Source of the DNA: Breznakiella homolactica
Lineage (GTDB): Bacteria; Spirochaetota; Spirochaetia; Treponematales; Breznakiellaceae
NCBI RefSeq assembly: GCF_016616095.2
Contig: NZ_CP067089.2
Span: 620,001 to 684,000 of the forward strand
Length of the DNA: 64,000 nt
Direction of reading: 5' to 3'
Part shown: piece by piece, positions 16,827 through 25,288 of the stretch
How positions within the stretch are numbered: position 1 is the stretch's first letter
How the letters are laid out: each line of letters begins with the position of its first letter
The notes under the pieces: model-generated
What the model saw: only the letters and a program-made list of their open reading frames with translations
Databases searched by the model: none
Told to the model about the DNA's origin: nothing
Translations under genes and position numbers: made by a program

Positions 16827-18011
16827 TTACGGAATCCGTTCCAGCATTTCGTCGACCCTGTCTTTGTACCGGTCCGGCGCCAGACGGGAGGCTTCCCGGA
16901 GCAGGGCTTTTGCCTCAACGGGCCGCCCCGACGACAGGGCGTTCAGGCCGAGGGCGTAATTGAGCAGCGCCGGGTCGGCGCCGTACTGGAGAGCCGACCG
17001 GTAGTAATGCTCCGCCAGTTCATAGCTTTTTTCCTCATAGGCAAGCAGTCCCAAATAATAATACGGCGCGTAGTGGGTGGGCTTGAGCTCCAGGGCGTTG
17101 AGGAAATACAGTTCCGCCATGATCGTTTCCTTGGCTGTATAAGCTGTCCTGCCGAGATCCACCAGTTCCGCAAAAGTCCGCCGGGACTCCAGATAATTGT
17201 CGTAATCCTGCTTAAGGGCGGCGGAATTTATCCAGTTGCGCATCCGCGCCATTACGGCCATGCTGTTTTCCGCGGCGGACGCTGAGGGCGACAGCACCAT
17301 AAAGGATTCGAACAATGTCCGGCGGTAATCTTCGTTTCCGCTGTTCAGGAGAAATGAAATAAGCGCCCAGGACGCGGGGGCGAAGTTTTCGGGGATTCCC
17401 TCAATGTCCGCCATGAGGATGGCTTCCATGGACGGTCCGGTCCCGCCCCAGGATTTTACGGTGTTGAGCCAGGCGAGATTTTCCTCATACTGAATGCTGC
17501 CGCTTTCCTGGTCAAAACTCAGGGTGCTGAAATATATGGCAAAACCGTCCCGCAGCCACGACGGCGGATTGGGGACAAATGCCCGGAGAAACTGGATAAA
17601 TCCCTGATGGGAAAGCAGCCGTTCCGAGGCTTCGCTGTTCCGGTAGACCACGAGTTCCCGGCGTTCCGGCCGCTGGTAGTGGAGATATACACAGCCCTCC
17701 CGGGGCCTTCCGAGCCGGCTGGTAATATAGTCATTGTAGTGTTCTTCACTTTCAAAGGCCCGTACCTTGAGGGGCTCTGCAATCAGGGTATCGGTGAACC
17801 GGAATACCCGGTTGTACACTTCGAACCGGAGGTCCATCTGCCGGACGAGTTTTTCCGCCGCCGCTTCGCCCCCTTCGGAGATTACCTCATAGTTAAACCC
17901 CTTGGCGGAAGCCATGGCCGGTCCGCTTTCCTGGGAAACCGCCGGAACCAGAGGCAGAATCAATAACGCCGCGGCAAGGATGCGGGCGTTTCGTCGTACG
18001 GTACTATTCAT
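16827..18011 (-). CDS. Exported TPR protein with degenerate peptidase-MA-like region
   Basis: 394 residues with a signal peptide (about 1-27, ending VPAVSQ). Residues about 40-240 resemble DUF1570/peptidase-MA domains, including the PSWLRDGFAIYFSTL block that normally follows the HExxH helix. The zinc motif itself is lost: the position reads SHQGFIQF. Residues about 275-390 hold two to three TPR units (YLNALELKPTHYAPYYYLGLLAYEEKSYELAEHYYRSAL). Probably a periplasmic binding or scaffold protein and not an active protease. It lies 9 bases after the P-loop/Asp23 gene, with AGGAG before its ATG. Confidence 0.75.
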   Translation of the reverse strand: MNSTVRRNARILAAALLILPLVPAVSQESGPAMASAKGFNYEVISEGGEAAAEKLVRQMDLRFEVYNRVFRFTDTLIAEPLKVRAFESEEHYNDYITSRLGRPREGCVYLHYQRPERRELVVYRNSEASERLLSHQGFIQFLRAFVPNPPSWLRDGFAIYFSTLSFDQESGSIQYEENLAWLNTVKSWGGTGPSMEAILMADIEGIPENFAPASWALISFLLNSGNEDYRRTLFESFMVLSPSASAAENSMAVMARMRNWINSAALKQDYDNYLESRRTFAELVDLGRTAYTAKETIMAELYFLNALELKPTHYAPYYYLGLLAYEEKSYELAEHYYRSALQYGADPALLNYALGLNALSSGRPVEAKALLREASRLAPDRYKDRVDEMLERIP

Positions 18012-18020
18012 GGACAGCTC

Positions 18021-18878
18021 CTATTGAATTATTTTATCAATAATTATGTTTACTTCCTCGATAAGGATTCCCGTATACCGTTCGATATTGTCGATAAGGT
18101 ACTGCTGCAGTTCATGGATATTTCCCGCGAGCTGGGTTCCGTAGGGGACATCGATGGTTATGACCAGCCGGTACCCCGCGTCATCATCCTTAACCAGGAT
18201 TTTCTTAATCCGAATATTCTCATTATACTCATCCACGCAGTGAATAACCATTTGACTCAGGGCGGCCTCGGAAATTATGACCTTTCCCCGCTTTGAGTAT
18301 TCCGGCCGCACCACGGATTTTTCGTGGACCTTCGGAGTCGGCCCCAGGTGGGTGGGGACCTTTTTTTTCTTGAATATTTTGACTGCGTCGTAAAATATAT
18401 TCGGATAATTGCGTTTTACTTCAATGGACGGCACGGGAATGACGTGCTTGCCTTCTATTTTTCTGGTTCTGATGGCTTTCTCAATCTCTTCCCGGGAGGC
18501 GATATCTTCAATTTTAATAATTTTTGAAGGCGGCGGCAGCTGCAGCCGGACGGCAATCTTGTTCACCATTTTTTCGGAAGTTCCCAGAATAAGTATTTTT
18601 TTGAATTTTTCGCTCTGAAGCCGTTTCGCCACGGCATCGCGGTGGGATTTTTCATCGAACAGGGCAACCTTGACCGCCGCCAGGAATGTTTTTTCTTTTT
18701 TTGCCGAATGGCCGGCGAGGATGTGGTTGTCCCGAATAAGCAGGCCGTCATCGATAATAAAGTCGATGCCGAATTTCTGGGCCACCAGTTTTGCCCGGAA
18801 GCTTTTGCCGGTGCCGCTTTCACCGATGAGGGCGTAGACTTTTACTCCCCGGAGGGTCCAAAAAATATCCCGGAACAT
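18021..18878 (-). CDS. P-loop NTPase domain fused to Asp23/Gls24-like domain
   Basis: About 285 residues from ATG 18878 (an ATG at 18884 is also open but only 3 bases from the -10 box). Residues about 12-150 contain a Walker A (ALIGESGTGKSFRAKLVAQKFG), ILAGHSAKKEK and a KKILILGTSEKMV strand, a small P-loop NTPase. Residues about 205-285 match the Asp23 (DUF322) pattern: ISEAALSQMVIHCV, VTIDVPYGTQL, QQYLIDNIERYTGI, EVNIIID. Asp23 proteins in Gram-positives sit at the membrane or act in envelope stress. The fused architecture is unusual. It is upstream of the TPR gene in the same operon. Confidence 0.72.
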   Translation of the reverse strand: MFRDIFWTLRGVKVYALIGESGTGKSFRAKLVAQKFGIDFIIDDGLLIRDNHILAGHSAKKEKTFLAAVKVALFDEKSHRDAVAKRLQSEKFKKILILGTSEKMVNKIAVRLQLPPPSKIIKIEDIASREEIEKAIRTRKIEGKHVIPVPSIEVKRNYPNIFYDAVKIFKKKKVPTHLGPTPKVHEKSVVRPEYSKRGKVIISEAALSQMVIHCVDEYNENIRIKKILVKDDDAGYRLVITIDVPYGTQLAGNIHELQQYLIDNIERYTGILIEEVNIIIDKIIQ

Positions 18879-18887
18879 TCTCATTCC

Positions 18888-18893
18888 ATTATA
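18888..18893 (-). promoter_or_regulatory. -10 box of the P-loop/Asp23 gene
   Basis: Minus-strand TATAAT lies 9 bases before ATG 18878 and 3 bases before ATG 18884. The first ATG is too close to be transcribed from this box with a leader, so 18878 is preferred. No convincing -35 was seen. Confidence 0.5.
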
Positions 18894-18909
18894 ACATTAA
18901 GAGTACCGT

Positions 18910-19884
18910 TCATGGGAGGGGAAAATCCCGGGTTTTTCCAAAAATATCACCCATATTTCCAAAAAGTTCACCAATCCGGCGGAGAAAGTAGTCCGGCAGG
19001 GGCGCGGTAAGGGTTTCGGGGATTTCCCGGGGACGGTCCTCAGGGAACCGGAGAGCGAACGCGTGGAGGAGCAGGCCCCCCTGCTGGGGGCTTCCCCCGT
19101 ATTTGTGGTCCCCCGTCAGGGGATGGCCGTGCCCCGCGCTCTGGGCACGGATCTGGTGGGTTCTGCCGGTTCCCAGTTTCAGGAGCAGCAGGGAATGGGA
19201 CCGGTCCGCCGCCAGGGGGATTACCCGGGTTTCCGCGTAACGGCCGCCGCCTTCCGTCGCCAGGCTCGTGACCCTGGTCTGGCGGTCCCGGTGGAGTTCA
19301 TCCTTCCAGATTTGGTTTTCCCGCAGTTCGCCGTCCGCCAGGGCAATGTAGAATTTTTCTATGGCGCCTTTCCGGAGGCGGTCGGAAAAATACCGCGCCC
19401 CTTCAATATCCGCGGAAAATACGATAATTCCGCTGGTGGGGGTATCCAGCCGGTGGAGCGGTCCGGGTTTAAACGACAGGGACGGAGGAATTTTCGGCCC
19501 CAGGTACGCCTGTACCCTGGTGTCAAGGCTGTTCTCTCCGTGGACCGGGATTCCCCTGGGTTTATTGAGCGCCAGAAGACCGCTTCCTTCGAAGAGGACC
19601 TCCGGTACATCTCCGGCGGTTCCGCGCGCCGCCGCTTCAGGAGCCGCCTGCGGCGGCCGGGAAAAATTCCCGGAGACACCGAGAATTGTAATCGTATCTC
19701 CCGCGTTTACCCGGTACTCCCCGGCGGCGGGTTTTCCGTTTACCAGGACATGCTTCATCCTCAGAAGACGGTGGACCGCCGACAGGGGCAGATCTTTCAG
19801 GGCCTTTCTGAGAATCCGGTCCAGGCGGCGGCCGTCGTCATCGGAGCCTGCGGTGAGAGTTAATTCCATACTGTACTGTATCAT
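18910..19884 (-). CDS. RluA-family pseudouridine synthase
   Basis: Up to 324 residues. An S4 RNA-binding domain occupies about 15-75 (RLDRILRKALKDLPLSAVHRLLRMKHVLVNGK). The catalytic motif is LHRLDTPTSGIIVFS, with the Asp that attacks uridine. Further family motifs are LALNKPRGIPVH and LGTGRTHQIRAQSAGHGHPLTGDHKYGG. It isomerises uridines in 23S rRNA (RluC/RluD-like). An internal ATG at 19869 would give 319 residues; a TATGAT box 10 bases before it makes that start plausible. Confidence 0.9.
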   Translation of the reverse strand: MIQYSMELTLTAGSDDDGRRLDRILRKALKDLPLSAVHRLLRMKHVLVNGKPAAGEYRVNAGDTITILGVSGNFSRPPQAAPEAAARGTAGDVPEVLFEGSGLLALNKPRGIPVHGENSLDTRVQAYLGPKIPPSLSFKPGPLHRLDTPTSGIIVFSADIEGARYFSDRLRKGAIEKFYIALADGELRENQIWKDELHRDRQTRVTSLATEGGGRYAETRVIPLAADRSHSLLLLKLGTGRTHQIRAQSAGHGHPLTGDHKYGGSPQQGGLLLHAFALRFPEDRPREIPETLTAPLPDYFLRRIGELFGNMGDIFGKTRDFPLP

Positions 19885-19932
19885 AAAGTGGCGGCCCTTG
19901 ACAAAAGGCCTCTACTGGGAGATGGTAAAGTA

Positions 19933-20421
19933 ATGGCATGGTCCGAATCTATAAAAAGTGAAGCTCTAAAAGCGTTTTTTGAGAATCCGATATTCCTGTC
20001 GGCTGTTTCCAGCTGGTTTTTTGCACAGCTGATAAAAGCTATTATTGTGCTGCTTAGGTCCGGGAGAAAAACCCCCCGGGAAGTACTGGAAACCCTTATC
20101 TGGCGGACCGGAGGTATGCCTTCAAGCCATTCCTCCCTGGTATCTGCCCTGACGGTATCGATCGCTCTGAACGAAGGGGTGGGGTCAAATTTATTTGTGG
20201 TGACCCTCTTTTTTTCCCTGGTGGTGATGCGGGACGCCATGGGTGTGCGCCGGTCCGCGGGTATCCAGGCAAAAACCCTTAACCTTTTAGGCCGGTCCGC
20301 GGCCGACCGGCTGGGAATAGAGTATACTCCGGTAAAGGAAATTCACGGACATGCGCCTCTGGAAGTGGTAATCGGCGCGCTGCTGGGCATCATCATTGCC
20401 GCGGCCGTGACATATCTGTAA
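19933..20421 (+). CDS. Divergent PAP2 family (DUF212) membrane protein
   Basis: 162 residues with about four hydrophobic segments. The family motif is RTGGMPSSHSSLVSALTVSIAL, a divergent acid-phosphatase/haloperoxidase-type site, followed by VMRDAMGVRRSAG and a final IHGHAPLEVVIGALLGI. Related to the YuiD/DUF212 proteins of bacteria, whose function is unknown; lipid phosphatase activity is possible. ATG at 19933 is chosen over an earlier open start because the earlier stretch is not family-like. It precedes the Rnf-like operon by 12 bases. Confidence 0.85.
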   Translation: MAWSESIKSEALKAFFENPIFLSAVSSWFFAQLIKAIIVLLRSGRKTPREVLETLIWRTGGMPSSHSSLVSALTVSIALNEGVGSNLFVVTLFFSLVVMRDAMGVRRSAGIQAKTLNLLGRSAADRLGIEYTPVKEIHGHAPLEVVIGALLGIIIAAAVTYL

Positions 20422-20433
20422 ACTGGAATCCTT

Positions 20434-21828
20434 ATGGCAATCGACAAATCAACAGTCATAACGTTTTTTACGGCATTGGCGATCGGTGCCGGGTTGATTT
20501 TTTTTGCCGCAAAACTTATGCCTCCCCAGCAGGGCGCCGCCTACGCGGTGGTTACCGTCGACGCATTGTACCCCGACCGGGAGATAACCCGCCGTCTGGA
20601 CGGCGGGGGCATCAGCGGGTATGAATCGGAATCAACCCAGATTGTGTATTACGATGATTTCGGGGAACTCCGGTCCGTGTCCCTGGACGGCTATGAAAGC
20701 CGGATAGAATCCTTTGACCCACGGAATGACGGCTACGCGGAAAAACTGCGTTCCCTCTTTGTTACTTCCGGCGGGCGGCATGTGTATATTCCCGCCGGAG
20801 GCAACACTTCCGGCGGCCGGTCCGCTCCATTGCTGAAAAAAATCGACGCCGCCCTGGGGGATATTCCCTATTCCGCTGAAATCATCGGCTACACCCGGCC
20901 GGTGATGGTTCCCTGTATTCTGTTTCTGGCCGCCTTTGCGGCCAGCTTGTATTATTCAACAAAACGGGCCGTGCTGGTCTATACGGCCCCCTCTCTGACG
21001 GCTTTTTCCCTGTACGGAATTCCCGGGTTTGCCGCGGCGGCGCTGCTGTTTATGATTTTTTCTATACTCTGCGACCCCCTGGGGGAGTATTTTCTCTCCC
21101 TGCGGTACAACCGGGTCGTGCGGGGCAAAATCTTCCTTTCCAGACCGCAGGGCATTATTCTGGGACTTCTGGTAATAGGATTCAGTGCCTTGGTTTTTAC
21201 CGGAGGAATATCCCCGCTTTTCTGCTTAGCCGCGGTTCCCCTTTCGGCGGTTGTTTTTATCGCTGCCCTCCGGAACAGCGCCTCCCAAGGAAAGGCGGTC
21301 AACCACATCCGTTTTGTACCGGTGCCCATCAGACCGTCCTCCCGGAATCTCGGGTATATTCACCGTTCACTGCTGCCCTTTGCCCTTGGGGCTCTGGCGG
21401 GATTCTTCTTTTTTTTCGCTTCCGGTGAACCGGCGGCGTATTCCGGCGTCCATGACGGGCTGCCCGTAACAAAAACTGATTTTGAAAAACACATCGCCTA
21501 TCAGACCGCGTTTTCCCTGGTTTCCCTGGAACACCAGGAACCCGGATACGGCAGCTATTTTCTCGGACCCGACGGCCTTATTCAGGGCCAGACCGGCCTC
21601 GGTTCCGGCCTTCAGGATACTTCCGGGATTGATTTTTCACTGGAAGGTATCCTTGGTATGCTCCAGGGCGGGGAAAACGGAAAATTCACGGCTGACTATG
21701 TACCAGGGGATGTTCTTTCGATTATTATACTGCTGGCGTTAAGTATGCCCTTTATGTTTTTTAAAGCCCGGGAAGGGGTAATAAAAAGACGTATGAACTT
21801 GTATAATGACAAACGGATTGCAGCATGA
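20434..21828 (+). CDS. Unknown polytopic membrane protein, first gene of Rnf-like operon
   Basis: 464 residues, not recognised. An N-terminal membrane anchor (about 8-28) precedes a soluble segment of about 130 residues, likely periplasmic. Then come six or so hydrophobic segments (about 155-345), a second soluble segment (about 350-425) and a final membrane helix. The stop overlaps the RnfC start by 4 bases (ATGA), so it is translationally coupled to the complex. It has no Cys motifs or flavinylation sequence. Position suggests an accessory or replacement subunit (inference). Confidence 0.7.
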   Translation: MAIDKSTVITFFTALAIGAGLIFFAAKLMPPQQGAAYAVVTVDALYPDREITRRLDGGGISGYESESTQIVYYDDFGELRSVSLDGYESRIESFDPRNDGYAEKLRSLFVTSGGRHVYIPAGGNTSGGRSAPLLKKIDAALGDIPYSAEIIGYTRPVMVPCILFLAAFAASLYYSTKRAVLVYTAPSLTAFSLYGIPGFAAAALLFMIFSILCDPLGEYFLSLRYNRVVRGKIFLSRPQGIILGLLVIGFSALVFTGGISPLFCLAAVPLSAVVFIAALRNSASQGKAVNHIRFVPVPIRPSSRNLGYIHRSLLPFALGALAGFFFFFASGEPAAYSGVHDGLPVTKTDFEKHIAYQTAFSLVSLEHQEPGYGSYFLGPDGLIQGQTGLGSGLQDTSGIDFSLEGILGMLQGGENGKFTADYVPGDVLSIIILLALSMPFMFFKAREGVIKRRMNLYNDKRIAA

Positions 21829-23138
21829 AGATATATACGTTTCCCCGCGGGGGGATCAATTACGAAGACGATACGGTTCCTTCAAAAGAATCGAGTACTA
21901 TTGCGTTTTTACCGGCCCTTTCGGTCATTCCCCTGATACAGCACAGCGGAAGCAAGGCTTATCCCGTTGTTTCGGTGGGCGATCAGGTAACCGAAGGTAT
22001 GCTCATCGGCAGAGGAAGCGGTACCGGGTCGGCCAATGTCCACGCCACTGTCCCCGGAAAGATCGTCCGCAGGGTTTCCTGGACGATGTCCGACGGCCAG
22101 ACCAACGAGGGCATGGTCATATACCTGGAAGGTTCCTTTGACAAACTGGGCCGCCGGGAGGAAATTTTCCCCTGGATGGGGCTCAGCGCGCCGGAGCTGC
22201 GGCGCATCATATCCCATTACGGCATTGTTGAAATGGAAGGCAGCGGCAGGCCTGTGGTGGATCTTATCCATGAAATGGGTTCCCGGAAAGGTTCCCTCAG
22301 CCTGGTGGTCCGCTGCGTTTTTGACGATCCCTGGCTTGCGGCCGATTATATCCTTTGCCGGGAACGGCTGAGGGCCGTAGCGGAAGGCAGCGCCATCGCG
22401 GCCCGGGCGGCCGGAGCCGACCGTATTGTTTTTGCCGTTACCCACCGGGAGGCTGACCTTGGGCAGCAGCTCGTTGAAAAGGCGGAAACCTTCGGGATTC
22501 CCGTCAGCACCGTTGCCGTGGGATCCCGGTACCCCCAGCGGAACCAGCGGGAGCTGGAATACGCCCTGCGGCTGTATGAAAAGAAAGAAGGGGTTCCCCT
22601 GGGCAGTCTGCTCAGCTTCAGCCCTTCAACCCTGGCCGCGGTCCATGACGCGGTGATACTGAAAAAACCGATTCTGGAACGGTACGTGGCGGTGGGCGGT
22701 TCCGCGGTCAAGGAGCCGAAGGTCTTAAAAGTCCGCCTGGGTACCCGGATCGGTGAGGTCTTTGCGGAATGCGGCGGTTTCATAGAGGAACCCCGCCATA
22801 TAGCCGTGGGCTCCCCGCTCTTAGGCCGGCCGGTGCTCGACCTGGATGAACCGGTGACAAAAACGAGTTACGCCATTGTCGCTCTCCTGGACAAACAGAC
22901 CGGGAAAACCGGACTGTACCAGTGTATCGGATGCGGAGAGTGCCGGACCGTGTGTCCCGTGGGCCTCGACCCGGAGGCTTTGTATAAAAGCGCCCAGGTT
23001 TTATCCGATCCGCAGCTCGGAGCGTCCGTAATTGACCGGGCCCGGGAATGCCATGGATGCGGCTGCTGCGATGTGGTCTGCCCATCCAAGATAGCCGTGA
23101 GTACCGCCATCAGAACCATGGCGCTGAGGAGAGGGTAG
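21825..23138 (+). CDS. rnfC: RnfC-like subunit with two 4Fe-4S ferredoxin motifs
   Basis: 437 residues, the usual core length. The N-terminal barrel-sandwich (IPLIQHSGSKAYPVVSVGDQV, NVHATVPGKI) and SLBB-type region are recognisable. The two ferredoxin motifs are intact: CIGCGECRTVCP (about 365) and CHGCGCCDVVCP (about 406). By contrast the NADH/FMN region is altered: the canonical GIVGLGGAGFPT reads GIVEMEGSGRPV, and INGAECEPY reads VVRCVFDDPWL. It belongs to the Rnf/Nqr-type membrane complexes, but NADH oxidation is doubtful here. Confidence 0.85.
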   Translation: MKIYTFPRGGINYEDDTVPSKESSTIAFLPALSVIPLIQHSGSKAYPVVSVGDQVTEGMLIGRGSGTGSANVHATVPGKIVRRVSWTMSDGQTNEGMVIYLEGSFDKLGRREEIFPWMGLSAPELRRIISHYGIVEMEGSGRPVVDLIHEMGSRKGSLSLVVRCVFDDPWLAADYILCRERLRAVAEGSAIAARAAGADRIVFAVTHREADLGQQLVEKAETFGIPVSTVAVGSRYPQRNQRELEYALRLYEKKEGVPLGSLLSFSPSTLAAVHDAVILKKPILERYVAVGGSAVKEPKVLKVRLGTRIGEVFAECGGFIEEPRHIAVGSPLLGRPVLDLDEPVTKTSYAIVALLDKQTGKTGLYQCIGCGECRTVCPVGLDPEALYKSAQVLSDPQLGASVIDRARECHGCGCCDVVCPSKIAVSTAIRTMALRRG

Positions 23139-23139
23139 G

Positions 23140-24198
23140 ATGTACGGCAATGATTCATTAAACCAGAGACCCCAGGTTAATCTCGCCCGCTCAACATCGC
23201 GCCGGATGTGGCTCGTCTGTCTCTGCGCGGGATTTGCGGTAATCCAGTCGGCGGTTACCGAAATATCGACTCTGTATATCGCCGCCGCCGCCGTCATCGG
23301 CGCCCTGGGAACGGAACTTCTGCTGAACATACGGTCAAACCGGAATGTCCTCAAGGACGGCAGCGCCCTGGCCACGGCTCTGATCCTGACTGTCATGCTG
23401 CCCAATACCCTGCACCCCGTGCTGGCGGCCCTGGGCGCCGCGTTCGCCGTTGGTGTTGTGAAATACAGTTTCGGGGGACTGGGCGCAAACTGGCTCAACC
23501 CGGCGCTGGCGGGATGGCTGTTTATCCGGTTTTCCTGGCCCGTACTTTTTGCCGGCGCTCTCTCAGGCTCAATCCTGAATAACCTTTACGACGCGGTGAT
23601 GCGGGGCGGCACCGACGCTCAGGGATCGCCTCTGGGGATTCTCAGCATCACCGGATATCCCGTCAGCCATACCGATACCATGGTTACGGGGACATTGAAT
23701 TCAACCATTCTGTCATTTACCGGGGCAAAGCTGCCCGGGGGATACGTTAATCTGTTCCTGCCGTACGGAACGGGAATTATCGCGGACCGGGGGCTCCTGG
23801 CGCTGCTTATTGGGACCATCCTTATCACCGCGTCCCAGGTTAACCGGGTCTGGATCCCGGCTCTGTATCTCTTTGTTTACGGCCTTCTGATCCGTGTTTT
23901 CGGAGCGCTCCCCTTTGGCGGGGATCTCTGGAACGGGGATATCCTCTTCGGGTTCTGCACCGGCGGGACCATGGTTGCCGCGTTTCTGCTTATCGCCGAT
24001 CCGGTAACGGGGGCAAAATCGAATATGGGAATCGGGGTCAGTGTCACCCTGTGCGCACTCCTGAGTTACGTATTCCGGTATATCGGTATGGAATCCTACG
24101 GCGCTTTTTTCGCCGTGGCCCTGGTGAATAGCCTGGTTCCTCTGCTCCGCGGGCTGGAAAGCCGCCTGTTTTATGACCGTCGGAGGCTGCCCGTATGA
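23140..24198 (+). CDS. rnfD: RnfD-like membrane subunit
   Basis: 352 residues, polytopic. Family blocks are clear: LKDGSALATALILTVMLPNT, FGGLGANWLNPALAG and LLIADPVTGAKSNMG. In RnfD/NqrB, FMN is attached to Thr in an S-G-A-T or similar motif after the DAV segment. Here the same place reads YDAVMRGGTDAQGSPLG, which lacks the sequon. It begins right after the rnfC stop and overlaps the next gene by 4 bases. It should form part of the membrane core of the complex. Confidence 0.85.
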   Translation: MYGNDSLNQRPQVNLARSTSRRMWLVCLCAGFAVIQSAVTEISTLYIAAAAVIGALGTELLLNIRSNRNVLKDGSALATALILTVMLPNTLHPVLAALGAAFAVGVVKYSFGGLGANWLNPALAGWLFIRFSWPVLFAGALSGSILNNLYDAVMRGGTDAQGSPLGILSITGYPVSHTDTMVTGTLNSTILSFTGAKLPGGYVNLFLPYGTGIIADRGLLALLIGTILITASQVNRVWIPALYLFVYGLLIRVFGALPFGGDLWNGDILFGFCTGGTMVAAFLLIADPVTGAKSNMGIGVSVTLCALLSYVFRYIGMESYGAFFAVALVNSLVPLLRGLESRLFYDRRRLPV

Positions 24199-24665
24199 TG
24201 ACGGAAAAACCTGACCGGCAGACCGCCTTAAAAGAAGCGGGGATTTCCGCTGCGTGGATTATGGGAACCCTTCTGGTAATCGGACTGCTCTGGCTGTTCA
24301 CCCAGCCGGTCCGTGAACGGCGGTTTATCCGCACGGTCAACCGGGTCCTTATGCAGAACGAAGATCCCCGGAGACTGACCGCCGCGATTTCAGCCTGGGG
24401 CCTGCCGGGCAGGGCCGGCCAGCTTGGGTCCCGGTTCGAAACCGATACCCCCGGAAAAATCGCGGTGGTTTTCTCAATGGTGAATGACGGTATCCCGTTG
24501 TCCTGCCTGACCTTTGTCTCGGAAAACGGTACCGTCGAATCACTGATCCCGCTGAGCAACCATGCGTCCGCTGTCATGGACCGTATTCCCGAAATTACCA
24601 GGCAGACCTATATACGCCGCATTGAATCGGGTGAACGCATCCTGCGGGCCAAGGAGCAGCCATGA
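24195..24665 (+). CDS. Short RnfG-position protein without FMN-binding domain motif
   Basis: 156 residues with one N-terminal membrane segment (WIMGTLLVIGLLWLF). It takes the rnfG place between D and E, and the membrane-anchored layout fits. But it is about 50 residues shorter than usual RnfG and lacks the C-terminal S-G-A-T flavinylation motif; the C-terminus is instead TRQTYIRRIESGERILRAK. The identity is therefore by position and topology only. Overlaps both neighbours by 4 bases. Confidence 0.6.
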   Translation: MMTEKPDRQTALKEAGISAAWIMGTLLVIGLLWLFTQPVRERRFIRTVNRVLMQNEDPRRLTAAISAWGLPGRAGQLGSRFETDTPGKIAVVFSMVNDGIPLSCLTFVSENGTVESLIPLSNHASAVMDRIPEITRQTYIRRIESGERILRAKEQP

Positions 24666-25288
24666 GCAGCCACGACTCACATCCCTTTTGGGGCTCCCGC
24701 AGCCCCCTTTCTTCCCTGGCAAGTACGTCTCTGCTTATTCTTGCCAGCAGCCGGGTCGCCTTTGCCCTGATACTGTTTCTCGCAATCATATTCGTTTACG
24801 GCCTGACCATAGCCGTTTCCATACCCGCAAAGCGGGCAATCCCGAAAAACAGCGCAAAACTGATACACATTTTTATCGCCAGTCTTTTTACGGGCCTTTT
24901 TCTTTTTATACTGTCCCTGGCCAGTCCGCTGTTAGTGCTGGACCTTGCGTTCATCGTATTGCTCGTTCCTCTGTCTTTTGTTAATTCCGCCATTCTTCCG
25001 CGCATGGACAGTCTGGGCCTCGATGAAGGTCTGTATGAAGGTTTGATTGAAGCGCTGATTCTCGGCGCTCTTATCCTCGCCCTGGCGCTGGTACGTGAGC
25101 CCTTCGGGTTTGGCGTAATAACCCTCCCGGGCATACAGGGGGTATTCGAACTGGTCCGCTTCGGCAGCGGGTCAGCCTTGGCTAACCGGATTGTCTCCTC
25201 GTCTTCCGGGGCGTTTATCCTGCTGGGCTACGCAATATCACTGTACCGGAAAATCAGGAACAAGCCCGCCGATAAGGAGGCTTCATGA
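24662..25288 (+). CDS. rnfE: RnfE-like membrane subunit lacking cluster cysteines
   Basis: 208 residues with six hydrophobic segments. The family is recognisable from LVPLSFVNSAILPRMDS (canonical IPLIVTNCAILGR) and LALVREPFGFG (canonical LREILGFG). The entire protein has no Cys: the conserved N-C-A is N-S-A, and the first-helix LCP motif is absent. In Rnf/Nqr these Cys, with those of RnfA, hold a membrane 2Fe-2S cluster. Operon member, coupled on both sides by ATGA overlaps. Confidence 0.78.
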   Translation: MSSHDSHPFWGSRSPLSSLASTSLLILASSRVAFALILFLAIIFVYGLTIAVSIPAKRAIPKNSAKLIHIFIASLFTGLFLFILSLASPLLVLDLAFIVLLVPLSFVNSAILPRMDSLGLDEGLYEGLIEALILGALILALALVREPFGFGVITLPGIQGVFELVRFGSGSALANRIVSSSSGAFILLGYAISLYRKIRNKPADKEAS

